A model generated the notes under the pieces. It did not search any database. It saw only the letters and a program-made list of their open reading frames with translations, and had not been told where the DNA came from. 64,000 nt of DNA, from contig JAHHHU010000001.1 in the NCBI GenBank assembly GCA_019359175.1, forward strand, positions 62,001 to 126,000. Reading direction: 5' to 3'. The position numbers and the translations under genes were made by a program. Below are positions 18,053 through 26,483 of this stretch, piece after piece (position 1 is the first letter of the stretch; the number at the start of each line of letters is the position of its first letter). This DNA is from Phormidium tanganyikae FI6-MK23 (GTDB lineage: Bacteria; Cyanobacteriota; Cyanobacteriia; Leptolyngbyales; Leptolyngbyaceae).

Positions 18053-20029
18053 TTAAAGCTCCCGCATGACTTGAGGTAAGAAAGCAGGCGGAATCTGTGA
18101 GAGTGCTTGGGTTTGTCCCTGAATACCTTCGCGATCATAGATGGTTTTAACAATCTGGCTAAACTGCGCGACAGCGCTCAATTGAAAGTCAGGTTGATCT
18201 TGCCAGCCTTGAGCCGATCGCACTTGATGTCTCAGCGCATGATGCAGGAATTTCGTCCGTTCTGGAAGGCTTAGTTCGGTGTGTGAATCGATCGCGGTTC
18301 GATAGTAGGCGAGTCCAATGTGATGGTGTGTAGCCGACACATCAAAGCTGAGAGACGGCGCGTGAGGCGTACTTGCAGCAGCTAGATATTGCACTGCACT
18401 AAGCGCTTCTTGATAAGCATTGATCGCACAAAGGAGATGAATTGATCGATCGTCGTGATGCGTGGATTCTTGGTTCGCGAGATGCCAGTATGCGGTTCCT
18501 AAATTGTTCTGTGTGGCAGCGTAGGCCAGCGGAGCCGCTTCGAGGGTGCGGTAGATTAAGGCAACGCGATAAGCCCCGATCGCTAAGTGCAGAAAATCTT
18601 CCGCCATTGCCAATTCTTGAACCGCTTGATCACAGCGCGATAAGTTCCAGTAAGCTGTGCCTAGATTGTTCTGAAGCATTGCATAGTGGAGCGGTTCTTG
18701 TTCGGGTGTGTAGTAGCGCAGAGCTTCGTTATAAGCATTAATCGCAGATTGCAGATTGATCATCGAAGAGCGATACTGTGCCAAGTTCCAATACGCAGTG
18801 CCTAAATTATTTTGAGTTGCAGCATAGCGGGCAGGATCAGTTTCAAAAGAACGATGTTGAATTGAGGCTTGGTAAGCTTCGATCGCAGATTGCAAATTCT
18901 CTTCGGGCGATCGCTGAACGGCAAGATCGCTGTAAACCGACCCCAGATTGTTTTGAATCATGGCGTAGGTTTGCGGCTGAAGTTCTGGACTTGTGCGATC
19001 GAGGGCAAACTGATAAGCCTTCAGCGCCTTTTCTAAGTTGGTGGCAACTGATCCGCTCCCACTGCGGGCTTTGATCCAATACAGATTAGCAATGTCGTTG
19101 AGCAAATCGGAAACTTCTTCCGATTTCATGTCTACCAGTTTCAGCGCTTGCTCATAGGCGCGAATCACGATCGTTAAATGTTGAGCAGCGGGACGAACGG
19201 GATCGAGTCGATCGCGATACCAGTCTCCGAGTTGTCGATACAGCGCTGCGAGAGATGGAGCAGACGATCGCGCTTGATGCAACTCTTCAATCTGATGCAG
19301 GATTTGCAGCGGTTCTGTGTCCGGATGATTTGTTTCTAAAACTTTCGTCAATGCGGTTTGATCATCAAGATCGATCATTTGCATCACCGATGCCAGCACA
19401 AAATCCGCTAGATCGGAATCCAGCTTTAATTTGCGATGTCCATTTGACGAGCCGTTCTTCGATACAGGTTGAATTTGATTTTGCTCGAATGGATCACCTT
19501 CAAACTCAAATAAACCTGTGTGCCAGTTCCAAAACTCTGGAACAGATTGCTGAATTGCTCGACACCAGGGACGAGTCACCCAAATGACTAGATTGAATTC
19601 TAGATTGGGAAGCTGTTGAGCGATCGTCGAAAGCGAATCTAAAAAAGTGCGCTGAATGTGAACGGGCTGCCGAGTTAACTGATCGATGCCTGTAATCTGA
19701 AAATTTGACAGCCCAATTCCAGGGTCAAAGCTTTGCCGAATCTGTTCTAGAACATCTGGATTATTCAGATCAAGTGCAAAACTAATTAATCGCGAACTGA
19801 TATTTGAGACAGGTTCAGTTGCGACATCGGTTTCAAGCTGGGTCGCAAATTGGCTCCGTAGGGTTACGTCGTCACAAACGGCAATCAAAATTTGCCGACG
19901 GAGATTCAGACTCAACGCCAACCGTAAGCGGAGATAGATCTGTTGGTTTAGGCTCGACGAACCCTGAGAGATAATCTCGGTCACAGGAATATCTTGAGCG
20001 GAGTAACGATCGACAACAGACATCAGCAT
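18053..20029 (-). CDS. Tetratricopeptide-repeat protein
   Basis: This is a 658-residue cytoplasmic protein. Residues of about 1-190 form an alpha/beta region with AAA/STAND flavour (RRQILIAVCDD, NLEFNLVIWVTRPW) but no Walker A motif. From about 260 to 560 come TPR-like repeats, with AMIQNNLGSVYSDLA, AATQNNLGTAYWNLA, AMLQNNLGTAYWNLS and AATQNNLGTAYWHLA recurring about every 45 residues. Such proteins scaffold protein-protein contacts. I recognise the architecture as typical of cyanobacteria but know no function. The start is the first of two close ATGs (20029, 20023). Confidence 0.8.
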   Translation of the reverse strand: MLMSVVDRYSAQDIPVTEIISQGSSSLNQQIYLRLRLALSLNLRRQILIAVCDDVTLRSQFATQLETDVATEPVSNISSRLISFALDLNNPDVLEQIRQSFDPGIGLSNFQITGIDQLTRQPVHIQRTFLDSLSTIAQQLPNLEFNLVIWVTRPWCRAIQQSVPEFWNWHTGLFEFEGDPFEQNQIQPVSKNGSSNGHRKLKLDSDLADFVLASVMQMIDLDDQTALTKVLETNHPDTEPLQILHQIEELHQARSSAPSLAALYRQLGDWYRDRLDPVRPAAQHLTIVIRAYEQALKLVDMKSEEVSDLLNDIANLYWIKARSGSGSVATNLEKALKAYQFALDRTSPELQPQTYAMIQNNLGSVYSDLAVQRSPEENLQSAIEAYQASIQHRSFETDPARYAATQNNLGTAYWNLAQYRSSMINLQSAINAYNEALRYYTPEQEPLHYAMLQNNLGTAYWNLSRCDQAVQELAMAEDFLHLAIGAYRVALIYRTLEAAPLAYAATQNNLGTAYWHLANQESTHHDDRSIHLLCAINAYQEALSAVQYLAAASTPHAPSLSFDVSATHHHIGLAYYRTAIDSHTELSLPERTKFLHHALRHQVRSAQGWQDQPDFQLSAVAQFSQIVKTIYDREGIQGQTQALSQIPPAFLPQVMREL

Positions 20030-20149
20030 CGCAGGAATCGCTTGTCAAGCGCAGTATAAACGAGATACTGATCTCTTCGTCCCTTTTTGCAGATGTTCAG
20101 GATGAAACTGGGTTTTATGTAAAAATACGCTTCCCTAAGATTTCAAATC

Positions 20150-20186
20150 AAAAAACCAGGTTACTTACAGATTAAGCGACCTGGTT
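20150..20186 (-). terminator. Terminator downstream of psb34-like gene
   Basis: On the minus strand AACCAGGT, a 17-base loop and ACCTGGTT are followed by a T-run. It ends the small gene at 20224-20394. Confidence 0.75.
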
Positions 20187-20223
20187 GATTCAAATCTGCC
20201 GTGAGCAAAAAATTTTGCCAGCG

Positions 20224-20394
20224 CTAGGATACGGAAACTGCAACGAACATCAAGCCTCCGATTAAAATTGCGCCACCAATTCCGAGAATGAGGTAGTTGC
20301 GTTTTTGATTTTGGGTCGGTGGTTCTGCCTCGTACATTTTTGGCTCGATCGCAAAATTATTCAGCAACCCACTCTCTTCCTTGACGTATCGCAT
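20224..20394 (-). CDS. psb34: Psb34-like photosystem II assembly protein (Ssl1498 family)
   Basis: This is a small 56-residue gene. The protein has a short soluble N-terminus with GLLNNFAIEPKMYEAEPPT, then QKRNYLILGIGGAILIGGLM forming a single membrane helix, and ends VAVSVS. The LLNNFA-EPK-Y-AEPPT-RNY pattern is what I recall of the cyanobacterial Ssl1498/Psb34 family, single-helix proteins that bind PSII intermediates during attachment of the CP47 module. Stop TAG is at 20224 and ATG at 20394, with AGGGA upstream. A terminator follows the stop. It is 100 bases downstream of thiG and may have its own promoter. The assignment rests on remembered family sequence. Confidence 0.85.
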   Translation of the reverse strand: MRYVKEESGLLNNFAIEPKMYEAEPPTQNQKRNYLILGIGGAILIGGLMFVAVSVS

Positions 20395-20494
20395 GAGCAA
20401 TCATCCCTAAGTGTTTCGTTAACTTTATCAAAATAAGGGTAATTGCTCTCAATCTTAAGTATGAAAACTTAAGATTTCCAACAGCCAGTTTTGC

Positions 20495-21322
20495 CTACGA
20501 ATTGATTCTGCCTGTCGAGGGAGAGCTTGCGCTGGCGTAGGCTTTCACAGGAATTCGACCTGCTTGATAGGCCAATCGACCCGCTTCAGTTGCTAGATTC
20601 ATCGCGCGTGCCATTGCTGCGGGATAGTTTGCTTGTGCGATCGCTGTATTAATCAACAGCGCATCGGCTCCTAATTCCATCGCTTGAGCGGCTTCGCTTG
20701 GGGTTCCAATTCCGGCATCAACCACGATCGGGATTTTTGCATTCTCAATGATGATCTGAATGTTTGCAGCGTTGCGAATTCCTTGTCCTGATCCGATCGG
20801 AGATCCCAATGGCATCACCGTAGCGCATCCGACTTCTTCTAATCGCTTTGCCAACAGTGGATCAGCGTTGACGTAAGGCAAAACGGCAAAGCCTTCTTTC
20901 ACTAATTGTTCAGCGGCTTCGAGAGTCCCGATCGGATCAGGCAGTAAATACTTCGCATCGGGAATCACTTCGAGCTTGACGAAATTGTTGTCTTCTTGTC
21001 CCAAGAGTTTCGCCATTTCTCGCCCCAATCTTGCGACTCGAATCGCGTCTTCTGCGGTTTGACACCCAGCGGTATTCGGCAGCATCCAGATTTTGCTCCA
21101 GTCCAGTGCTTCTGCGAGTCCCTCATGTCCGGGTGCATTCGTTTGCACTCGTCGAACCGCAACGGTGACAATTTCACAGCCACTTGCCGCAATACTTTGG
21201 CGCATCTCATCGAAATTCCGATATTTTCCAGTGCCTGTCATCAGGCGAGACTGAAATTTTCGCCCTGCAATAATCAAACTATCGTCTAAAGGTTTTTCTA
21301 GGGGCTTATCTAAAGTCTGCAT
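20495..21322 (-). CDS. thiG: Thiazole synthase
   Basis: This 275-residue TIM-barrel enzyme makes the thiazole phosphate moiety of thiamine from deoxyxylulose phosphate, dehydroglycine and ThiS thiocarboxylate. The family opening is present ([18 protein letters not shown]), followed by [36 protein letters not shown] with the likely Schiff-base Lys, [12 protein letters not shown] and [25 protein letters not shown] chose the ATG at 21322 because GAGG lies 9 bases upstream; an ATG at 21355 would add 11 basic residues. It sits downstream of thiO, which supplies the glycine-derived imine, with a Uma2 gene between them. No TPP riboswitch is visible upstream. Confidence 0.96.
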   Translation of the reverse strand: MQTLDKPLEKPLDDSLIIAGRKFQSRLMTGTGKYRNFDEMRQSIAASGCEIVTVAVRRVQTNAPGHEGLAEALDWSKIWMLPNTAGCQTAEDAIRVARLGREMAKLLGQEDNNFVKLEVIPDAKYLLPDPIGTLEAAEQLVKEGFAVLPYVNADPLLAKRLEEVGCATVMPLGSPIGSGQGIRNAANIQIIIENAKIPIVVDAGIGTPSEAAQAMELGADALLINTAIAQANYPAAMARAMNLATEAGRLAYQAGRIPVKAYASASSPSTGRINS

Positions 21323-21417
21323 TTTCTGTCGCCTCGATCGCGTGCGGATTCTCATTATGCCGAAAATCGCACCGCTCCAATCTTGAGGAATTGTGAATTT
21401 AGCCCGATTAAGTGCAG

Positions 21418-22188
21418 TTAAGTTAAGTCAGTTGGATCAATTCCTAGATTTTGTAATTCTTCAGGACTGAGCGATCGTAGTTTCTCAATCAATCTCTGTC
21501 GCTTTTGTCGTTCAAGTTCTGCGGCTTCTTGTCCTGTTAGTAGCAGATTCCCATTGTTATCCCACCAGCGTAACCAAAGACCTTGCTGATTTTGATAGTT
21601 GCCCTCTAACAGTCCTAATTCAACGCCGAGCGGTACGATCACATAATGACCGCGCTGATTTGGAGTCATTTGCTCATAAGCTCCATTGACTAGGCTGTAC
21701 ATTTCAAGTGCGCCCGAATTGATCACATAGATTCCATAGTAAGGAATTCGCATGATTCGCTCATAGACCCAGAATTTACCAGGTTTCTGAGTTGTACCAG
21801 CTATAGATAAAGCGGTACGATCGCGTTCTTCACTTCCATCTCCGCTGGCGAACTCTAAAGCAATTAACGGCGACAAAAATTCTCGCCACAACACATACGA
21901 TCGACGGATTTTTCCATCAAGTTTGGGCGGAACTCCTGGCACGTAAAACCAATCCGGTGCTTCTGCTCCCCGTTCGGGTGGTTCAGTTTCTCGCCAATAA
22001 ATGCCGCAATCCTGCCCGATGCAGTACTGTCCGTCAGGGTTGAGCCGTTCAAGCACATCTCCGATCGAGTCGGTGAGAATTAAGCTTTGAGGATGTTCTT
22101 GAAAGTTCTTCACAAACGTACCATCCGACTCCGGTAGCTGAGTATGGTCGGGAAATTGGGGGGAAATGGAGATCGAGGTTTCAGCCAT
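21418..22188 (-). CDS. Uma2-family (DUF820) putative endonuclease
   Basis: This 256-residue protein belongs to the Uma2 family, which is hugely expanded in cyanobacteria and has a PD-(D/E)XK nuclease-like fold. Recognisable parts are [12 protein letters not shown] (the PD motif), [20 protein letters not shown] (the Glu strand) and [20 protein letters not shown]. The C-terminal tail [20 protein letters not shown] is charged and helical, as usual. The ATG overlaps the last 8 bases of thiO (ATGGCTGA), implying translational coupling inside the thiamine cluster. Its biological role is unknown; Uma2 genes often move between sites. Confidence 0.85.
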   Translation of the reverse strand: MAETSISISPQFPDHTQLPESDGTFVKNFQEHPQSLILTDSIGDVLERLNPDGQYCIGQDCGIYWRETEPPERGAEAPDWFYVPGVPPKLDGKIRRSYVLWREFLSPLIALEFASGDGSEERDRTALSIAGTTQKPGKFWVYERIMRIPYYGIYVINSGALEMYSLVNGAYEQMTPNQRGHYVIVPLGVELGLLEGNYQNQQGLWLRWWDNNGNLLLTGQEAAELERQKRQRLIEKLRSLSPEELQNLGIDPTDLT

Positions 22189-23248
22189 AGCGTGACCAAT
22201 GAAACGCTTCTAGTCGAGGATCAGGTTTTTCAGTTAAAACAAATTGCGCGATCGTGCTTGCTGTTACTGGAGCCAGTAAGATTCCATTGCGATAATGTCC
22301 GGCTGCCAGGGTCAAATTCCCATACGGACTAGAACCAAGAATTGGGAATTCATCCGGTGTTGCGGGACGAAAGCCGTACCAGGTTTCTTCTAGTGTAAAG
22401 TGCTGAATCGGGGGATAGAGACGAATCGCGGCAGAGAGTAATTGATGAACGCCGATCGCGGTATTTCCCGCCTGAAATCCAACATTCTCGCTCGTTGCAC
22501 CGACAATAATTCGCCCGTCCTGACGCGGCACAATGTAGGATTCTTCGCCGTATAAAACTTGTTTGAGAGGTAGGTTTTCACGATCGAGAACCCGCACTGA
22601 TAACATTTGCCCCTTTCTCGGAAACACGGGAATCGGTAGTAAATCCTGTGACCAAGCTCCGGTTGCCAAAATGTAGCGATCGGCTTTCCAGATGCCTTGA
22701 TTCGTTTCGAGATGCGTAATGCTTGAATCAGATTTAAATCGAGCAGGTTCCCCTGTGCCAAAGGCATCGACGTGAATTCCCGTGTGAATCTCAATGCCTA
22801 ATTCTTGTGCCGCCATCCACAGCACTTTTGCTAGCGCTCGATTGTCTACTTGTCCATCTTGGGGAAACCAGAAGCCGCCGATCGCTTCCTCGCCTAAATC
22901 CGGCTGGTGAATGAGCAGAGAAGCTCGATCGAGCATTTTTTCAGAATGCTGATACCGAGGAGCCAAAATTCCACAAGCCCAGTAGCCTGCATTCAATCCA
23001 GTCAGCGATTCTAATTTGTGAATCCAGTCGGGATAAAGGGCGCGACTTTCAAGGCACAGATCGAGCATCGGACTCGGCGGAATTTCTTCGGCTTGGGGGG
23101 CAAGCATTCCGGCTGCGGCGTGGGTTGCTGCCTCTGCAAAATTGCGACAGAGAATTGTCACTGCTGCACCTTGGGACTTTAGCTCGATCGCGATCGCCAG
23201 ACCGATAATTCCGCCCCCAATGATCAAAATCTCGCAGTTCCGCGCCAT
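22181..23248 (-). CDS. thiO: Glycine oxidase ThiO
   Basis: This 355-residue FAD-dependent oxidase of the DAO family oxidises glycine to the imine used by ThiG for thiazole synthesis. The dinucleotide-binding fold opens the protein (ILIIGGGIIGLAIAIEL). ATHAAAGMLAPQAEEIPPSP, VDNRALAKVLWMAAQELG, YILATGAWSQDLLP and the C-terminal NLTLAAGHYRNGILLAP are ThiO hallmarks. In several cyanobacteria thiO and thiG are fused; here they are separate, with the Uma2 gene overlapping the thiO stop. The upstream small membrane-anchored gene ends 3 bases before this ATG, so all four are probably one transcript. Confidence 0.93.
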   Translation of the reverse strand: MARNCEILIIGGGIIGLAIAIELKSQGAAVTILCRNFAEAATHAAAGMLAPQAEEIPPSPMLDLCLESRALYPDWIHKLESLTGLNAGYWACGILAPRYQHSEKMLDRASLLIHQPDLGEEAIGGFWFPQDGQVDNRALAKVLWMAAQELGIEIHTGIHVDAFGTGEPARFKSDSSITHLETNQGIWKADRYILATGAWSQDLLPIPVFPRKGQMLSVRVLDRENLPLKQVLYGEESYIVPRQDGRIIVGATSENVGFQAGNTAIGVHQLLSAAIRLYPPIQHFTLEETWYGFRPATPDEFPILGSSPYGNLTLAAGHYRNGILLAPVTASTIAQFVLTEKPDPRLEAFHWSRYG

Positions 23249-23251
23249 CTG

Positions 23252-23620
23252 TTACCAAGCTCCAGGAATCGCCGGGGCTGCGGGTCGAGTGGAAGCTCCT
23301 GGAGTCGTTCCGGTGGTCGTTCCGGTTCCAGAAGGGGTTCCAGGAGTTTGAGCGAGATCGCCAGAACCTGTTCCTGTGCCGGGTGTTTCAAAATTCTCTG
23401 TTCCCGTTCCTGTGCCCGGATTGAAGTTTGCAATGCTGGTGCGCGTGGCATCAAAATCGTTGATCAAGGGGCGATCGGGTGGGGTTTGGGCAGCGGCTTG
23501 ATTTTGATTCAGTTGGTTGGTGGAGCGATCGCTAAACGGCAATGCTCCTAAAGTTCGTAACAGCCACAGGAGCGCAACCCCCACCAATACACCGCCAACG
23601 ATTCTTCCGTTTGGATTCAT
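23252..23620 (-). CDS. Small membrane-anchored, Gly/Thr/Pro-rich protein
   Basis: This is a 122-residue protein with one N-terminal membrane helix (IVGGVLVGVALLWLLRTLGA) and a disordered low-complexity tail built from TGTGTENF-, TGTGSGD- and TGTTTGTTPG-like stretches ending APAIPGAW. I do not recognise a family. Its stop is 3 bases ahead of the thiO ATG, so it is probably the first gene of the thiO-uma2-thiG transcript, although there is no evidence that it acts in thiamine synthesis. Confidence 0.65.
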   Translation of the reverse strand: MNPNGRIVGGVLVGVALLWLLRTLGALPFSDRSTNQLNQNQAAAQTPPDRPLINDFDATRTSIANFNPGTGTGTENFETPGTGTGSGDLAQTPGTPSGTGTTTGTTPGASTRPAAPAIPGAW

Positions 23621-23688
23621 AGCACTTGTCTCGTAACGTCCTGATGTTAGAAAGCCCGATAATCAGCCTTTTTTGTCAAGTATACCGA

Positions 23689-24027
23689 CTAAGCTTCGGG
23701 TTTCCACTGTATTGAGTCGTCTTGTCCCCAAAATCCCTCGTGTTTCGTCACGCGAATGTCACCTAAAACGCGAACTTGACAAGCTAAACGACGAGATTTT
23801 TTGGGATTGTGCGGTGGTAAAGAGAGCCGAGTTTTTTCGCGCCATTCCATCTCGGAAACTGCACCTTCGATTTCAACCGCACAAGTGGCACAGGTTCCAA
23901 TCGCATGACAGTTAATCACTGTTGCTCCACCGTTGTACAAATCAATTCCATTTTTGAGCAAAACTTGACGTAAATTCGCGCCTTGTTCGCATTCGATCGT
24001 TTTTCCCTGGGCTGTAATCTTTGGCAT
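23689..24027 (-). CDS. Plant-type [2Fe-2S] ferredoxin-like protein
   Basis: This is a 112-residue protein with a beta-grasp 2Fe-2S ferredoxin fold. The cluster cysteines are in INCHAIGTCATCAVEIEG (C-x5-C-x2-C, a spacing one residue longer than the C-x4-C of PetF) plus a fourth in RRLACQVRVLGD. The long C-terminal extension (GFWGQDDSIQWKPEA) and the altered spacing resemble the FdC-type ferredoxins of cyanobacteria and chloroplasts rather than the main photosynthetic ferredoxin. It is an electron carrier whose partner is unknown. The ATG at 24027 begins MPKITAQGK. Confidence 0.85.
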   Translation of the reverse strand: MPKITAQGKTIECEQGANLRQVLLKNGIDLYNGGATVINCHAIGTCATCAVEIEGAVSEMEWREKTRLSLPPHNPKKSRRLACQVRVLGDIRVTKHEGFWGQDDSIQWKPEA

Positions 24028-24145
24028 TTCCGAACCTCATTATCGTTACGAATTGCGAATTGCGATCTCATCTGTTACTCAGCAGCTCCCAAAATAGAAG
24101 ATTGTCTTATTCTCTCTACAATAAAGCTTTAGAGTCAATCGCATC

Positions 24146-25765
24146 ATGGCTCCTATTTTTTTGTCGATTTACGATACAACGCTGCGCGATGGCGCTCAAC
24201 GGGAAGGAATTTCGTTTTCAGTTGAAGACAAGATTCGGATCGCGCGTCAATTGGATCAATTAGGCATTCCGTTTATCGAAGGCGGATGGCCCGGCGCAAA
24301 TCCTAAAGACGTGCAGTTTTTTTGGCATCTTAAAGAGCAGCCTCTAAGCCAAGCCGAAATCGTCGCGTTTTGTTTTACTCGTCGTCCTGGAAAAACCGCT
24401 GCGACTGATCCGATGTTGCAGCCAATTTTGGCAGCGGGGACGAAATGGATCACGATCGTTGGAAAGTCCTGGGATTTGCACGTAACCGAAGGACTACAAA
24501 CCACACTCGACGAAAATCTGGCGATGATTCAAGATACGATCGCTTATCTTAAACAGCACGATCGACAAATTATTTACGATGCCGAACACTGGTTCGATGG
24601 TTATAAACACAATCCAGATTATGCGCTCAAGACCTTGCAAAGTGCGATCAATGCGGGAGCCGAATGGATTGCGCTCTGTGACACCAATGGCGGAACTTTG
24701 CCTCATGAAATCGATCAGATTGTGCGAGAAGTCCGGACTGCGATCGTAGATATCAAGATAGGCATTCATACTCACAACGATTGTGATCTTGCAGTGGCAA
24801 ACGCGATCGCTGCGGTGAATGCAGGCGCAACGATGATTCAAGGCACAATCAACGGCTATGGTGAACGCTGCGGAAATGCGAATCTTTGCTCGGTGATTCC
24901 CAATCTGCAACTGAAGCTAGGGTATCAGTGTTTGACTGCTGAGAAATTAGCAACGCTCTCTCAAGTCAGCCGCATTGTTAGCGAAGTGGCGAACCTTGCC
25001 CCCGATGAGCATGCAGCGTTTGTCGGGATGTCTGCATTTGCTCACAAAGGGGGACTTCACGTTTCAGCCGTTCAGCGCAATCCGATCACTTACGAACACT
25101 TGCAGCCCGAACTCGTCGGCAATAGTCGGCGGATTGTAATTTCAGAGCAAGCGGGCATCAGTAACATTCTGGCAAAAGCTCGATCGCTGGGATTTGACCT
25201 GGACAAACACGATCCAACCTGTCGCCAAATCCTTGAATCACTCAAGCATCTTGAACAAGATGGCTATCAGTTTGAAGCAGCAGAAGCGAGCTTTGAACTA
25301 TTGATCCGAGAAGCTTTGGGAGAGCGATTGGCTCCATTTGAAGTGCGAGGCTTTCAGGTGCATTACGACATGATGCCGGAAGCCGCACCTGCAAGAAGTT
25401 ATTGCGGACGAGCGCGATCGCTTGCCACGGTGAAAGTTGCGATCGCAGGGAGAGAAATTCTCGAAGCGGCTGAAGGAAATGGTCCGGTTTCTGCATTAGA
25501 TACCGCCCTTCGGAAAGCTTTGGTCAATGTTTATCCTGAGATTGATACGTTTTATCTCACCGATTACAAAGTAAGAATTTTAGATGGAACTGCCGGAACT
25601 TCAGCCAAAACTCGTGTATTAGTAGAGTCAAGTAACGGCATTCAGCGCTGGGCAACCGTGGGCGTATCAGGGAATATCTTGGAAGCATCCTACCAGGCAG
25701 TGGTTGAAAGTTTGGAGTATGGGCTATTGTTGCAGCACTGCAAGAAAGCGATCGCCAAATGCTAA
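24146..25765 (+). CDS. cimA: (R)-citramalate synthase
   Basis: This 539-residue member of the HMGL-like/LeuA superfamily condenses pyruvate and acetyl-CoA to citramalate, a threonine-independent entry to isoleucine. Catalytic-domain motifs are IYDTTLRDGAQREGISFS, ALCDTNGGTLP, IGIHTHNDCDLAVANAIAAV and NGYGERCGNANL. The C-terminal part (ARSLATVKVAIAGREILEAA onward) is the LeuA-type allosteric domain. FIEGGWPGANPKD distinguishes the CimA group from isopropylmalate synthase. The first ATG fits the family start, and the gene stands alone. Confidence 0.93.
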   Translation: MAPIFLSIYDTTLRDGAQREGISFSVEDKIRIARQLDQLGIPFIEGGWPGANPKDVQFFWHLKEQPLSQAEIVAFCFTRRPGKTAATDPMLQPILAAGTKWITIVGKSWDLHVTEGLQTTLDENLAMIQDTIAYLKQHDRQIIYDAEHWFDGYKHNPDYALKTLQSAINAGAEWIALCDTNGGTLPHEIDQIVREVRTAIVDIKIGIHTHNDCDLAVANAIAAVNAGATMIQGTINGYGERCGNANLCSVIPNLQLKLGYQCLTAEKLATLSQVSRIVSEVANLAPDEHAAFVGMSAFAHKGGLHVSAVQRNPITYEHLQPELVGNSRRIVISEQAGISNILAKARSLGFDLDKHDPTCRQILESLKHLEQDGYQFEAAEASFELLIREALGERLAPFEVRGFQVHYDMMPEAAPARSYCGRARSLATVKVAIAGREILEAAEGNGPVSALDTALRKALVNVYPEIDTFYLTDYKVRILDGTAGTSAKTRVLVESSNGIQRWATVGVSGNILEASYQAVVESLEYGLLLQHCKKAIAKC

Positions 25766-26000
25766 ACCCCATTCGGGAAACCGAAGCTGCAAATTGTCCT
25801 GATTCTGTTCTATGATTCTGAATAGGCTAAGTGTTGCGAACATCTTGTCATGAACTGAAAGAAGTACGTTAACATTAAAACCTGGAACAGCGATGCACCG
25901 CCAGAAACAGACACCTCCACAGTGAAACGTTTTCTAGCAGGTCGCCCGCACTCAACATTTGCACAATTCAATTCACAATCTAAATTTGGTAGATGAAGGT

Positions 26001-26219
26001 ATGAACCTACAGGTCGCCCATCCGATGGAAAAGTTGCAGCGTCAAGTCCAAAAATTAGTGGACTCGAAGCTGATCAAACCGAATGACAGTCTTTGGAAGA
26101 TTGCACTGCTTTACGGCGATGATTGGAGCTATTGGAAACAGGAACTCGAAGCGTTTGAGTTCTCCATGAAAGATCCCGTCAGCGAAATGTTAGCGGTTGA
26201 TAGTTGGGAAGAAGATTAA
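26001..26219 (+). CDS. Small conserved cyanobacterial protein (possibly DUF4327)
   Basis: This is a 72-residue soluble acidic protein with HPMEKLQRQVQKLVDSK, IKPNDSLWKIALLYGDDWSY and DPVSEMLAVDSWEED. I recall very similar sequences in many cyanobacteria under the DUF4327 label, but I cannot confirm the number. The frame is open from a TTG at 25959; the ATG at 26001 gives the usual compact N-terminus. A strong terminator follows within 5 bases of the stop. The function is unknown. Confidence 0.75.
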   Translation: MNLQVAHPMEKLQRQVQKLVDSKLIKPNDSLWKIALLYGDDWSYWKQELEAFEFSMKDPVSEMLAVDSWEED

Positions 26220-26223
26220 ACAA

Positions 26224-26259
26224 AAAAAGGAGCGATCGACATTCGATTCGCTCCTTTTT
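26224..26259 (+). terminator. Rho-independent terminator
   Basis: AAAAAGGAGCGA, a 12-base loop and TCGCTCCTTTTT. It terminates the small gene ending at 26219. The A-run also lets it work on the other strand. Confidence 0.88.
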
Positions 26260-26483
26260 CTATCTGCGCTCCAAGTTTCTAACGTATGCAAATATCAATT
26301 CTCCTTGTTCATTCGGAATGACGAGCGGTGCAGCATAAAGTCCAAGCGAATGGAGTCACCATACAGCCCGGGAGATAGCTAAAATCCTCGCGCAAAGTCT
26401 CTCTGCCGATAATGCTAGTGGTTTCATTCATTCTGCAAGCCGTCACGATCGTCACTCTGATTAAATTGTTCAGCAACTTTGAT

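Noticed and set aside
23621-23688. TPP riboswitch ahead of the thiO-thiG transcript
   Set aside because: The short leader lacks the conserved CUGAGA and ACCUGA-type segments, so no riboswitch is claimed.
26309-26480. Possible small minus-strand gene after uvrB (starting near 26436)
   Set aside because: Only a short frame with no family resemblance; it is more likely the uvrB 3' flank.
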